64,000 nucleotides of DNA from positions 49,821,363 to 49,885,362 of the forward strand of contig NC_061865.1 in the NCBI RefSeq assembly GCF_907164915.1, read 5' to 3'. Every line of letters starts with the position of its first letter. Position 1 is the stretch's first letter. Below, one piece after another: positions 35,106 to 47,559 of this stretch. The stretch is from Impatiens glandulifera. Lineage: Eukaryota > Streptophyta > Magnoliopsida > Ericales > Balsaminaceae. The translations under genes were made by a program, and so were the position numbers. The notes beneath the pieces are model-generated. The model worked only from the letters and a program-made list of their open reading frames with translations. It was not told the origin of the DNA and searched no databases.

Positions 35106-36259
35106 ATTTTATAATTACACCCCTTGAAATATGATTAAACTTCATTTAGGTCCATAATCTTCTATTTTATTCAAATCTCACCCCATTATCTCTTGTAAAT
35201 GTCAGTTGTTATGTTAAGGGTATGTTTGATGTAGATTATATGAATTAAATCCAACATAACATTAAATACTAAAACACCCTTATTTATTTATTTATTTATT
35301 TTAAAAACATATTCCTACAAACCCATCACATTTAAAAAATAGCTAAAATTAGTTCAAAATACTTTTTGGTCCTAATGAATATTATATTATATTGTTTTTT
35401 TTTTCTTTATTTAATATGAAAGATTACTTTTTGAATTGTGACTATTATATGATATGCTTACTTCATTTAGTATAAATACAAAATTTTAGGTTAACTCTTT
35501 TAATGAATCTTACATTAAAATTAAGGAGTTTTAATTTATAACTAACACATTAAGATATTTTAAAGGAAAAAATATTACATATATATATATATTTCAAGTT
35601 GGGAATTAATGAAGTGCAGATTGTTCCAATTCAGTCAAGATCTAATTTCCTTATAGAAATATATCATAATTAAAAGTAAATAAAGAAACAGAAAAGAAGA
35701 AAGAAAGAGAAAATAATTTACAACAATCTTTGTGTTGTTCATATATTAAAGAAACATAGGAAAAGAAACCAACTTAATGTGAATCTTCCAAACATAGAAT
35801 ATGTCGTCCCAAATCCTTAAAGATTCTTTTAAATTTTGCTTATTCTCTAATGGTACAAGTTTTATTTTTATAGAAAATTAGGTTTACAAATCTCTAAAAA
35901 TAATGACTTATTTTATAGAGTTATTGCCATCAGTTTAATTTAGAGTTGCTATAAGTGGTTTGAAGTACACTTCAAAACATTATTTTATTTTACCGTAAAA
36001 ATGTGACATGTCATCGTGATTCTTTATTTTTTAAAATTAAATTCACTCTTTATTTCTCTAATTTAAAAAAAATTATGTTAATCCATTTGTTTTATTTATA
36101 ATTTTTATTTTATTTTTTAAAACCTATCAAAAAAAAAAAAAAATCCAAACTCACTGCAACTATAATTTTAATTTTTGATCAGTGCTAACTCCTAATTATC
36201 ATCGACCAACTCAAACATGAATATAAATAATATAAACAAAATATATATATATATCATGT

Positions 36260-36459
36260 TTAATTTTCAAAGTGTTTGAATTATCGGATCGAGAACTGTG
36301 ATTAATTTGAATATATATGAGAGTAATGAATACTTGGGTCGTGGGTTGATCCGCCTATAAACTTAAAACAGTTAAAAATAAAATAAAAAAAGTTATAGGT
36401 ATGTTTCGAACTTGTAACCTAACAAAAACAAGTACAAGCCTTTAAACGCGAGATATTTT

Positions 36460-36501
<42 letters not shown>

Positions 36502-36575
36502 GATGCTTAATTTTCAAAGTGTCTGGATTGTCGGATCGAGAGCTGTGGTTAATTTGAATATATATGTGAGAGTAA
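36260..36575. repeat. Direct duplication of about 68 bp flanking a SINE
   Basis: TTAATTTTCAAAGTG...GAGAGTAA occurs at 36260-36326 and 36507-36575 with about 8 substitutions. Both copies follow a (TA)n tract. Between them lies a minus-strand SINE-like piece. Confidence 0.75.
36390..36463 (-). mobile_element. tRNA-derived SINE-like fragment
   Basis: On the minus strand AAAATATCTCGCGTTTAAAG is followed by GTTACAAGTTCGAAAC, which fit A- and B-box spacing. It sits between the two copies of the duplication and ends near a (TA)n tract (36463-36499). Confidence 0.45.
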
Positions 36576-37912
36576 ATTAAAAATGCTCACATTTTAATCG
36601 TAATTTTTTTCTCGATTTTTATTTTGTTAATCATGCACATGCACAAAATACATGCTAGTTATTTTTAATTTCATTAAAAACGTCGTTAAATAATTATGGC
36701 TAGTATTATAACTTTAGAATTTAATGGGTAAATTTAATTAAAATGAGTTAAAATGCACATTTAATTTAGTTAGAAAATATTATCAAATATGGCAACGAAG
36801 AATTACCTATTAAATTTAATGTTGATTTTAAAAGTTGTAATGTATAAATTATTTTCAATCAATTAATTTGGTTAGATAATTAATCAAATAAAATTAAAAT
36901 AAGTTATCCGAGATTTGTATTTTTTTTTTGTTATATTCATATTTTCTTACTCCAATATTAATGTTAAATTAAATAGAACTAAATATATGAATAATGAAGA
37001 TATGCGACCTATTTTAAAAAATGATATTATATTTTATTTATTAGTATATTCAATTTCTCATTATCCACTTCAAACTTCAAAAATAAATCACCTGTTTATT
37101 TTAGGTCAGAACTTAATAATACAAATATGTAATATGAGTATGATCAATATGAATACAAATATACAATAAGAATTATATAAAACTGATAAATGTAAGTATA
37201 AATACATTGTGAAACTATGTCAAATTCAAACTACATGATTATTAAAATATGTATTTAACATGTCTTTAATCAAATGATAGTTTATAATCAACTCAATATT
37301 AATAATGTGTTCAATAAGCATTTTTTTTTTTCTTTAACACCATTTTTATAACAAAAATATTTTATGTTGATGTGCTTATTAATTCGTCACCAGAGTTTTA
37401 TTATTTATCAAAAAGAGCGCATCTAAGTTTTTATAAACATATCATTGAATATCATAATAAAAATTAATCTATTAAAATTTAAGTAAATTTAAAAGAAAAA
37501 AATAATATATAGATTAATTTCAATGAATTGATTTATATGAATTATCAAATAATTTACACCTTAACGTTTATTTATATTTTATTTATTATATTAAATTAAT
37601 ATTTATCCGAAGAAAATAACGAGCATAAATTGTACTCGAACTACGAAAACAACTAAAAAAAATAATTCAATGTACATAATATAGTCAATGTACATTTGAA
37701 CCATTGACATGACATATTTGCTTCCATTCTAGATGAATATCATAATTTGCACGAAATATTCCATGGTATTAGTAAGAGGAGGTAGGGTTAATGATTTGCA
37801 AAGTGTGAAATCATATTATATTTGAGGAGTCAAGAATTTGTTGGAAATTCCTTAAAAAAAAAAGAAAACCAAATTAATGTGAATGGGAATATGCCTCTCA
37901 AACTATTTCATG

Positions 37913-37916
<4 letters not shown>

Positions 37917-37984
<68 letters not shown>
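37917..37984. repeat. (AT)n microsatellite
   Basis: About 34 uninterrupted AT units. Confidence 0.97.
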
Positions 37985-37986
<2 letters not shown>

Positions 37987-38850
37987 CAAATAATTCATGA
38001 ATTAGAATTTGGTGAGAAATTCTTATTAGGAATAATAATTTCATATCAAATAAAATTTGGGATCTTAATTTTTTTTTTTTCTTAAATAATATATATATAT
38101 TTTTTAACTCGATAACTAAATTTAGTGGAAGATCCACTTCTCCTAACAAGTAATTGGCTCCAAACATTGTAGATCCATCTCTCACATACACTAATTAAGA
38201 AATATTTATTTATTTAAAGGATAAACTATTTTATTAAATAATAGTCTTGTTTAAGAAGTAAAATGTAAAGGTTAGATTAACCATTATTTAAATAAATAAT
38301 ACAAAATATTATTTATTCTTGTTTTATTAACAAGGAGATTGATTAACAAGTTTGATTTGCTTAGCTGTATTGGCTAATAACCAAAGTACCTCTATTAGTT
38401 GAACATGTGGTAGGATAGGAATCCCCATTAATGACTAATTAATGGAACTAAGCAATCAAAGGCACTTTGCTTTTGTCATACACATACACCACTCATGCAT
38501 GCTTTTATTGATGCACTAACAATTTTGAAATGTGTTAACTCTTCGGAAAGATAGGGGCACCATTTTAGAAATATTTATATTATCATTTTAATAAAGATAA
38601 TATCATTCAACTTGTATGAATCTAATGTAAAGTCTAACACAATAATTTATTGTTATATATTCTTTTAATTCATTTTTTTTATAAAAAAATTGAGTATATT
38701 TTATTGTTTGGAGTTATGGATTTTGTTTAGGCTCTCAACTATAAAAAAGACCCAAAATGGTTCAAGATTATTTTTATTTCATTAAGGGTAATATAGTATA
38801 TTAAAGGGTTATGTTATATCCCTAATAACTCTAGTATTTAAAGAGCGGCA

Positions 38851-39451
38851 TGTCAGGGCAGAAACCCGCTCACTCAAATAACTTCTCGTCACATGCAACA
38901 CTAGTCTAGATTACCTCAATACTAACTAGTCAGCCTATTAAAAGATACAAGAAGAATGAATACTTTAAGAGAGAAAGAGCTTGGAGAATATGAAATTGTA
39001 TTGCTTGTTTCTTCGGTTGAATTGTGTAAAAAACTTGGTTATATACATAAAGAAGGACCCATAATTTAGGGTTAGGGTGGGATTGAAAAAGATTTAGGGC
39101 GAGCTTAAAAAAATAACGAGAAAATTCTGAATAAAACGAGTGGATAAAGGTAAGATTTACCTTTTTTTTGAATAATTATATAAACAAATAGTGAATTATA
39201 TTGAAATTTTTTACAGGTGGAGGGATCTTTTTAGATTCTTCATATCCTAAGATTTCTAGAGACTTTTATTATCTACATAGAACTAGGAACACCTAGAGAA
39301 TTCTAGAGAGTTCTATCATCTACCTAGTTTTAGAAAATCCTAGAGAATTCTATAGAGTTCCATGAAAGGAAAAGCCTAGCAAAATCTAGAACATTCTAGG
39401 GTATGTACATTACGGGCTTGGCATTTTGCCCAATTTGAATGGGCCATATCA
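38851..39451 (-). repeat. 3' LTR of the defective gypsy element
   Basis: On the minus strand it starts TGATATGGCCCATTC after the polypurine tract and ends near CCTGACA. It is about 165 bases longer than its partner because of an insertion at about 39047-39211. Confidence 0.8.
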
Positions 39452-39463
39452 TTCTCCCCCACC
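39452..39463 (-). other. Polypurine tract
   Basis: GGTGGGGGAGAA on the minus strand directly precedes the 3' LTR. Confidence 0.8.
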
Positions 39464-39499
39464 TAAGTCGTGGTCATCCTCGGCTCGACCTTGGACCGA

Positions 39500-40053
39500 T
39501 ACCTTTTAGTCTTCTTCCTACTGTGCCATAAGTGATTTTCACTTTCCCTGATCTCTCGGTGTTGGGTAGACTTATGGCGGCCAACTCCATTTTGCGGCTC
39601 AATGTGTCGACTACACGATTGGTAACCCAGACTTGTACTCCAATGTGTAGTCGAACTCAGCTAGAAATTCTTCCTACCTAGCCTGTTTATGAGTTCGCTT
39701 GGCTATGTTATTCATTCGGATCTTGAACTTGCACTCGAGAAAGTATGCCTCCACATGCATAGACAATGCACGACCGTTGTCATATCTTTCTCATGTATTG
39801 TGTATCTTCGTTTTGTGTCATTCAACTCCCGGCTTTTGTATGCAATGGGGTGTCCCTCTTGCATCAATACACCTCCGTTGGTAAACTCGGATGCATCAGT
39901 CTTGACCTCGTACTCCTTAGTATGGTCTGGAAGGGCTAGCACTAGTTGTTTGGTAACTTTGGCCTTGAGCTCCTCGAAGGCCTCCACGCCCTGTTTTAGC
40001 GGTGATCTTTTTGGGAGTTCATTGAATATTATGTCTTTGAACTCCTCCAACAC
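39500..40053 (-). pseudogene. Gypsy RNase H remnant with RT deletion junction
   Basis: The frame opens with FKDIIFNELPKRSPL, the conserved start of gypsy RT, and passes directly to VEAFEELKAKVTKQLV, the connection region that normally follows RT. It goes on with VKTDASEFTNGGVLMQEGHP, AYKSRELN and YTIHEKDM, the RNase H motifs. Past 39712 a shifted frame gives EEFLAEFDYTLEYK and RKMELAAISLP. RT catalytic sequence is thus removed by an internal deletion. Integrase is absent before the polypurine tract. Confidence 0.75.
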
Positions 40054-40287
40054 TGTTTAGAATTCCTCATGTGCTTCCCCTTTTCCCTCAGAATCGTCCT
40101 CATTCTCCATAGAGGCAAATGTCTCTTCACCACGTTTGAGACCTCGGCAGAATTGTATTGCTGAGAGCATACCCATTCCCTCTTATTCTCTTCTTGTTGG
40201 TATCACGCTAGTCTTTTCGTGATCCAAAATGATTAAGGTGTTAAAATAAGGAACTATGCAAGTTCGTACCCGATTGAATCATCATAG

Positions 40288-40545
40288 TTACAACACTACA
40301 TTGTAGTTATCCATAAGGACTACTGTAAACGAGACTATTCCCTTCCAGTCTCCGATCTCGGTTTGCACTCCCTTAGCCTCCCTGACTATCGGCTTGGTTG
40401 TTGTATTCACGGAATTGACCGTCCCTCTCGTTGGGTTGATGCGAAGACCCAACGCCTTAGCCACTCCTTCGCGCATGAATTTGTGAGTAGCTCTAGTATC
40501 GACTAGTTCTTTGATGCGCCTTCCCCGATCAAGGTTTCCACACAC
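40288..40545 (-). pseudogene. Gypsy aspartic protease remnant
   Basis: The frame reads KELVDTRATHKFMREGVAKAL and GDWKGIVSFTVVLMDNYNVVL. The active site DTG is DTR here, so the catalytic loop is altered. A CCHC knuckle was expected upstream and is degraded near 40720. Confidence 0.7.
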
Positions 40546-40870
40546 ATCGAGCCCCTCTTTGTTCCCTTGATCAACTCCGTAACACTAACCTTCACAACAT
40601 TAAGAAGTTTAAGGGATCCCATATTAGTCCCTTCTTCCTCCTTGGAGGACTCGGTTGCTTTAATCGTTGCAACCTTTTCCCTTCTAAATGGGCACATAAA
40701 CATTATGTGATTAGTAGCGCCACAAATATGACAAACTCTTGGCTTACCTGGTTCATCAGCTTGCCTCCTTAAGTTGTTTGGATGTCACTTCTTGGGTGGG
40801 CGGTCTCCCCCACCTTTCTCCTTGTTCTTTATGTTTAACTTCGGCCTATTCATGGACACTTTGAGCTCGA

Positions 40871-41773
40871 TCAACCTCTCGGCAACCATAATTGCCTCAG
40901 AGACGTTCTGCACCTTAACCTTTGTAGCTCTAATTGTGACCATGTTTTTAGGTTGTTAACAAACGCGAACAGGGTCTCCAGTTTTGTGAGACTAGGAAAA
41001 TCGAACATCAATTCTTTGAACTTCTTGATATACTCTTTGATGATCTTGTTGTGTGCAAGTTGATTTAGCCACTTCTGAGCCTTAAAATTGGCGTTCTTTG
41101 GGAAGAATTGACGCTTAAACTCGGTCTTAAAGTCTTCCCACATTTCCATGCCTCGTTCAATGTCTACTTCACGCCTCCTCCACCAGAGTAGTTCCACCTG
41201 TTTCAGGAAGAAAGGGTCTGTTTCTAACTTAGTACGATCATCAAGTATGTTTGATGTCCGAAAATATCGTTCCATGATCTATAGGAAGTCCTCAACTTTC
41301 CTTGAATTCCTCGAGCCCTTGAATGTAGTTGACTTGGTAACATCTATTTAATGAGGTGCCACACCTCGAAGTTTTCTTCATTCCACCCAATCCGACCTTC
41401 CAACGATTCAAGCATCCCCAACATCTCCCTTCGGAGAGCATCGATCATCGTATGGATTTCTCCTCTGATTGTCTCGAGCACTTCCTTCTGAATATCATTA
41501 ACGTCCTCTCGAACCGATCAAGGCACTTTGTCCCGAATGCTACAATTCAAATTGTTAATGATTTCCATGACTTCATTTTCTAACTTTTCACCTGCCTCAT
41601 CTAAAACCATCACTCTATCGGCCACCGCGCTAAACACCTCGAGAGTCTCCTGGTGCTCGCACATGCCTTCCTTAAGCCTGGTTGGCACATCTTTCGACGG
41701 ACTTGCCCCTCTTGGGCCCCTTGTCCTTTTCCTGGCTGGTCGAAACCTTCGTGACTTTGGAACCTGAATTCAT
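40871..41773 (-). pseudogene. Gypsy gag remnant
   Basis: An ATG at 41773 opens MNSGSKVTKVSTSQEKDKG, followed by stops. The frame resumes at 41275 with the retrotrans_gag core: WEDFKTEFKRQFFPKN and YIKKFKELMFDFPSLTKLE. Several interruptions lie between. Confidence 0.7.
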
Positions 41774-41821
41774 CTTTTCTAGCACGATCTTTTTTTGTTA
41801 AATGCAAAAGCACAAACGCGA

Positions 41822-41832
41822 CTCTAATACCA
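41822..41832 (-). other. Primer-binding site (tRNA-iMet), one mismatch region
   Basis: TGGTATTAGAG on the minus strand, two bases from the 5' LTR; the canonical site has C where the second T follows TGGTAT. Confidence 0.75.
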
Positions 41833-41834
41833 CT

Positions 41835-42270
41835 TGTCATGGACAGAAAATCGCTCACTCGAATAAATCCTCTTCCCGTGCGACACTAGGCTAGATTGCC
41901 TCAATACTAACTAGTCAGCCTATTAGAAGATGCAAGAAAAATGAACACTTTAAGAGCGAAAGAGCTTGGAAAATATGAAGTTGTATTGCTTATTGCTTCA
42001 GTTGTGCTGTGTACAAGACTTGGTTATATACAAGTGGAGAGATCTTTCTAGATCCTCCTTATCCTATGGTTTTCTAGAGACTTTTATTATCTACCTAGAA
42101 CTAGGAACTCCTAGAGAATTCTAAAAAGTTCTATCATCTACCTAGTTGTAGGAACTCCTAGAAAATTCTAGAGAGTTCTATGAAAGGAAAAGCCTAGCAC
42201 AATCTAGAACATTCTAGGGTATGTACATTATGTGCTTGACATCTTCACCCAATTTGAATGAGCGATAATA
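41835..42270 (-). repeat. 5' LTR of the defective gypsy element
   Basis: 436 bases; on the minus strand it starts TATTATCGCTCATTC (aligned to TGATATGG of its partner, so the initial TG is mutated) and ends CATGACA. Confidence 0.8.
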
Positions 42271-43704
42271 TACCACCCTCATTAAAAATTAGAAGTAAAA
42301 AATTAAAAGAGAGGTAGAGAGAGAAAATTTAGTAGCAGATTTTCACCTACAACCGCGTAGGATTCATCAAATAGACTATCGGAGATTCAAACAGAGTCCG
42401 ATTAAGCTGTGATTTTGTCGAGAGGTTGGTAACTCATTCATCTACATTTTCAATGGTCGGATCAAGGTTTGAACCTCTCGAAGTTTGATTTTTTGGGACT
42501 TAAAATTTCTTCCTATTTTGAGTTTTATTTGACTTGTTTGGGACTAAAAAGTTTGTATCTTTTTGGTTATGCCCTTTTATCTTTTTGCGGTATTAAAAAG
42601 TTGTTATACCTTAATTGTATTTACGACATATGATTATAGTGAAACTTGAATTGGAGATAAAGTTCCGTAGTTTTACTCCTTGATTTGAGGAGATTTTTTA
42701 CGTAAAATATCGTGTTTTCTTGTTATTTATTTCAGTTTTTATTTGTGCTTTATTTACTCTTAAAATTTTCAATCAAGCAGTGAATCGAATATATATTTTT
42801 TTCAACATTGAGGGAATAATACAACACTAAGATAGGTAATTACTTTTATTGTTTTATTGTATTTTTAGGTTGAGTTTTACAAGTTAGTAAAAATAAAAGA
42901 ATTCACTAAGATAGTTTAAATGGTAAAGACAGGGTACAAGAGATAAAAAAAAAAAAAAAAGATTGAATTCTTATTTACAACGTTTTTCAATTAAAAGAAT
43001 AGAGGTAATCATTTTTCACAATATAATTTTTCTATTCTCTAACCCAAATCATTGAAAAGTTAAACTCTAATAATTTGTGTAAATAAATCCGGTTGATTAC
43101 CATAAATACATTTAAAAGACAATATTTTGAAACATTGATTTGACTAAAAATTTTCTTTACATTTATTTAACAATAATTAAGCAATTTATAACAATATTTG
43201 AAACTTTGCAACTCATTTGTCAGCACACTTAACATCTGAATTATAATCAAAATAACAATAACTTCTTTTTTATTTTATTTTAAATTATCTTAATTTTTAA
43301 GACCTTATTCAACACATTTTACAATTTAGTTTATAATTATATTATTTTATTGACGGCAACTGAGCAACTCCTTTTAACTTGTAACATTCTTTTCAATTTA
43401 TTTTGTGACCCATTATAATAAATTTAAAATCAAATATGAATTTTTCAATTTTTCGACTTAATTATAATATTAACTTTTTTACATATTAAGTTATTATCAA
43501 CATTATTAACATCTTTATTTTTATTATATTGTTAAACAAATAATTTTAACAGCATACGTTTGTTATAATTGTAAGTAAAATCATGATTATGATACTAAGG
43601 TTAATTTTCTATGAATAAAAAATTAAAAATATTTTTTAAAAACTTTGGCAACACTTATTTGTTACAATATAATTTGCAACATAATATATGACTTAACTAA
43701 TGTT
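42271..43704. other. Intergenic, LTR-like and SINE-like debris
   Basis: 42290-42810 has the look of a plant LTR 3' half (GAGGAGATTTTTTACGTAAA, TGTTTTCTTG, ending TTTTTTCAACA). With 38812-38850 on the far side it may be a solo LTR into which the gypsy element jumped; this is a weak inference. A SINE-head-like GATAGTTTAAATGGTAAAG lies at about 42914, followed by an A-run. The rest is AT-rich. Confidence 0.3.
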
Positions 43705-43709
43705 GTTAC

Positions 43710-46505
43710 TGTAGCACCTGAAAATATCTTATTCCAGAAAAATCGAGATTTCTCTTGTGTGTCGAAAAATCTTTAACAGAATATTTATACAAATATGTAT
43801 TTTTATATTTTAAACTAATAATAATAATTAATTATTGATTCAAATTAAATAATTTTTTTAATGTGAAGATAATCAAATTACAATGGGATTAAGAGAAATC
43901 TTTATTTAAATTAATTAGAAATATTTAATTAAAAAAAATATTTATTTAAATAAAGAGTCGTAAATTGATTTTTAATTTAAAATCAATAAAATATTTGTAT
44001 ACGTATATAAACGTATATTTAATTAGAAAATCGGTTAAATAAGTTTGATGTTTGGTGATACTTGGGAAAGTGCTTACGCGTTAAAGAAGAGACTCTTATC
44101 CACAAAATTTTGGTTTTATTACATTTTGTTTAATTAATTATTTTTTTAAGTTTTATACATGTTTGAGTTTTTCTTACCTTTAAAATTATAAAATAATATA
44201 TAATGTTAGTACCTACTATTGATGTCGAGAATTATAGTGAAAGTTACCTGAAAAATATTAGTGTAAGGCGTTATAATTTAAAAATAAATTCAATCAGGCC
44301 TTTTGTCAAAATATTTTTTTATAAAAATATTTTCAAATCGTATTTTAGTTTTTTCAGATTTTCTAAAAATATTTTTGGGTTTTTAGTTAAAAAACAATAA
44401 AAAGTTATAAACCTAAAATAAACAAGCCCTTAGACAGGTGTTCAGGTCTCGAATCGGGGTCAACGGATATGGGCAGGTGTTTAGGTCTCGAATCGGGGTC
44501 AACGGATATGGGCACCCGATGAACGCGTAGAAGAGATTATTGGTCACGCGTGATGCTTCCTCGATCGAGAACCGTGTCGGGCTAGTTTTCTCGATCGAAA
44601 ATCAGGCCAAACTAAAATTCTCGGTATGATGTCAAAATTTCTTGGTCAAATGTAGGGGATGTCTGATTTTCTTGGTAAAAAACCAGACCCAGGCTAGAAT
44701 CCTCGGTCGGATGCTAAATTCTTCGATTAAACCTCAAGAACATTAAATTATGATGATTTGCTAGGAGCTTCATCATTCGATTTGAAGCTATGCGAAGCTT
44801 CATCTACTCCCAAAGATCATTTTGAATATCATTTAGATCATTAGATGTATCAATCGATCGGGATGAGGTTCAATTTGATCCGAGCAGTTGTTGAGTAAAA
44901 ACTGTGTTTTTTATTTTTTTTTAACTTAGATTTAACAATTAAAACTTACCAATAATATATATATATATATATATTAGGATCAAACAATAACAAAACATGA
45001 TTGGAATTTAAGAACTTGATTTTACCAGATTTTAGAAATTTTTAGTTTTTAAACTAACATTTTAAAGTTAATTGGAATTAATCCAAAACTTCTCCTAACA
45101 TTTTAAAAAAATGTTAGGAAGATTTTTAAATTGCAATTCTTGAGTTAGAATCCAATAACAAAAATCCGATTTTGAAAATTTTCAAAATCAAATTTAGGTG
45201 TTTTTTTATTTAGCTTGATTTGTTCAAATTGAATTTAGCAGAATGTTTTAAAATGATCTTAGGATCAGATTCAAATCAAGAAAATAGATAATCAAGTAGT
45301 ATTTAAGATTAGTCGAACTAAAATGTAAAAAAGTCAATTAAATATGTATTTTGAATTATAATGTGAATTAAAGTTTACTGTGAATTGGAGAACACTCCTA
45401 AACTCTTTATGAAGTTTTAAGATGATTTAGAAATGAACCTTAGAGCCTTACATAAATTTTGGAAATTTTCAAAAGCTTGAAAAATTTTAATGGCGAATTC
45501 TATAAAGTTTGGATTGGAAGCTTGAAGTTGTGTTCCTTGGTTTCATTTTATTTGAGGAGGGTTATTTATTACTAACCAAGGTCGGTTGTCGGTTGGATGA
45601 TCAAGTGGATCGAATTCGAGACAAAGGGTCATTAATGTCTTTTGTTTTGTATTTAGTCGTTCTCATCCAATTAGGGTATCATTGCACCTATGATTGTCGG
45701 CGAAATGATCACCATGTTTGGAGTGATAATTTCATCTTTTGAATCATTGGATTTTGTTGAGTATCGACTGAGTTCCATTTATAAAAAACAAAAAGTTTCG
45801 ACAGATGTTCATCTTGTTCGTCGCGAGGAAGAAAGGCAAGCCGTGATTTTTAAAGTCCTCGTTTCCAGCCAAAGCGTGAATGCGCGTCTAAGTGCAACGT
45901 TCTGTCTTCGTCTGTTGGAGTTTGGGCGCTCCTTTTGCGTCTAGGATAATGTTGTTGAGGCGCGCGTTAGTTGAGATGGTGTTGTGCATAAACGCTTAAC
46001 TTCAATTACCGCAAGTGATGTGTTCCTCTGATGTCCGTTGAATGAAGCATGTGCGTTCATCCGATGGTTGTGTGGTCTATTGCAGTCGATTCTTTTATTT
46101 TCGGATGTACTGGATCACGACCCTTTTCTAGCCTTGAAACTTGTTTGAAATTGATTTTTCTTCACTCCTTTTGACTTTAATTTCAACCTATAAAATACAC
46201 AAAAATATTTAAATAGACACAAATATTTATTTTATTTTATTTTGTATATTTTTGAGGCATTATAAATAATTAGTTTGGGATTTAAATTGATACAATGTTG
46301 ATCTCAAATTATTAATTTAATTTATTTAAGTATTTTTAATTAATTTATAATGCCCCAAAAATATACAAAATAAAATAAAATAAATATTTATGTCTATTTA
46401 AATAATTGTTTTAATTTGGTCTTAATTTTGATTATTTTAAATCTATTTATTTAAAATAATTATTTAATATTTAAAAATTGGAAAAGTAAAATATTAGTGC
46501 TTACC
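43710..46505 (+). mobile_element. Large non-coding repeat R2 (probable solo LTR)
   Basis: The 2796-bp element starts TGTAGCACCTGAAAAT and ends AGTGCTTACC, flanked by the perfect 5-bp duplication GTTAC (43705-43709 and 46506-46510). It aligns with R1 (22307-25401) in opposite orientation, including the terminal segments, the GC-richer blocks and the AT-rich far end. It has no long ORF, no primer site and no polypurine tract. Length and 5-bp duplication favour a solo LTR of a retrotransposon with large LTRs; the last base pair, CC instead of CA, is then a mutation. A non-autonomous element is the alternative. Confidence 0.7.
44435..44512. repeat. 39-bp tandem duplication inside R2
   Basis: Two copies of a 39-base unit with CAGGTGTTCAGGTCTCG and CGGGGTCAACGGATATGGG, one substitution between them. 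Confidence 0.9.
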
Positions 46506-47375
46506 GTTACATTTATAAAATATCTTTTAATATTTTTAACAATAAATTATGCACATGTTTTATTATTTAGAATAATATAAAATTTTGAAACTCATTTATT
46601 TTGTAATATGATTTGCAACATTGCAAAATTTATAATATTATAACATATTTTTAAATATTTTTGCAAATATTTTTTAATTTTAAAATAAATTTGATTTATT
46701 AATTTTATTTAATATATTAAAATATAATTACAAATACATTATAATTATAATGAAAAAAAAATTAGGCATAATCCGGTTTATGTTATTTAAATAAGAAAAC
46801 CAAATAACATTATTTCACTCCCCTCTTATCCATTAATTAATTAATTAATCAAAATACTAAAATAGAAAGAAAAATTATCTAGGTTGTCATGTAATTACTC
46901 TGTTCACTTACTTTTAACTTTTAAATTATTTTTTAAAACAAATATCTCCTCAAACTTTCAAAAATTGTCACCAATTATTTTTTTGTCAATTTTTTTAACG
47001 ACTCTATTTAAAAGCCCGAAGTTTAAGGTAATTGGTGACCTTTTAAAAAATGTGAAGAGTAATTTGTTTTTAAAAATAATTCAAAGCATAAATATAAACG
47101 ATTAAAATAATTGAAGCACTCTCCAGGTAATTTGTCATATTTTAAATTTTATTTTATTAATTTATTATTATATATTAATATCTTTAAAAAAATTATAAAA
47201 AAATCAAATTTCTCAAAATCATCACAAATATTACTTGTTTAATTAATTAAATTATTTAAATAATTAAATTATTTAAATAATTAATTATTTAAATAATTAT
47301 TTAAGCAACTTGTAACCATACAATTTATTATCCAAACAAACCCAATAGTATAATCTACTTTCACAACTTCATTAA

Positions 47376-47559
47376 ATGTTTGAGACCCCTCATATTAAGG
47401 TGATGTGATTGAACACATACTAAAAGAAAAGAAAACAAGTCATGCATACTCCATTACATAACCTAAAATGTTTGAGTCTCCTCATCAAAGTGATGTGATT
47501 GAACACATCCTAATACAAAGAAAAATAAGTCATGCATAAATCAATAAATAACCTAACAT
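47376..47559. repeat. Tandem duplication, 92-bp period
   Basis: ATGTTTGAG...GATGTGATTGAACACAT...AAGTCATGCAT occurs from 47376 and again from 47468, with about 10 differences. Confidence 0.85.

Larger units (their letters stand above)
33778..38811. other. Long AT-rich intergenic region between PAT1 and the 39-kb gypsy derivative
   Basis: No gene is seen in 5 kb. The PAT1 leader and promoter occupy the first few hundred bases; no clear TATA box was found. SINE-like pieces, a 68-bp duplication and (AT)n tracts are listed separately. The remainder is A/T-rich with homopolymer runs. Confidence 0.5.
38851..42270 (-). mobile_element. Defective Ty3/gypsy element lacking RT core and integrase
   Basis: Two related LTRs (38851-39451 and 41835-42270) bracket an antisense internal region. 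The primer site next to the 5' LTR and the polypurine tract next to the 3' LTR are both recognisable. Gag, protease and RNase H are present, but the RT fingers-palm region and integrase are missing, leaving a 3.4-kb element. In the first 200 bases the LTRs differ at about 30 positions plus indels, so the insertion is old. No clear target duplication is left. Confidence 0.85.
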
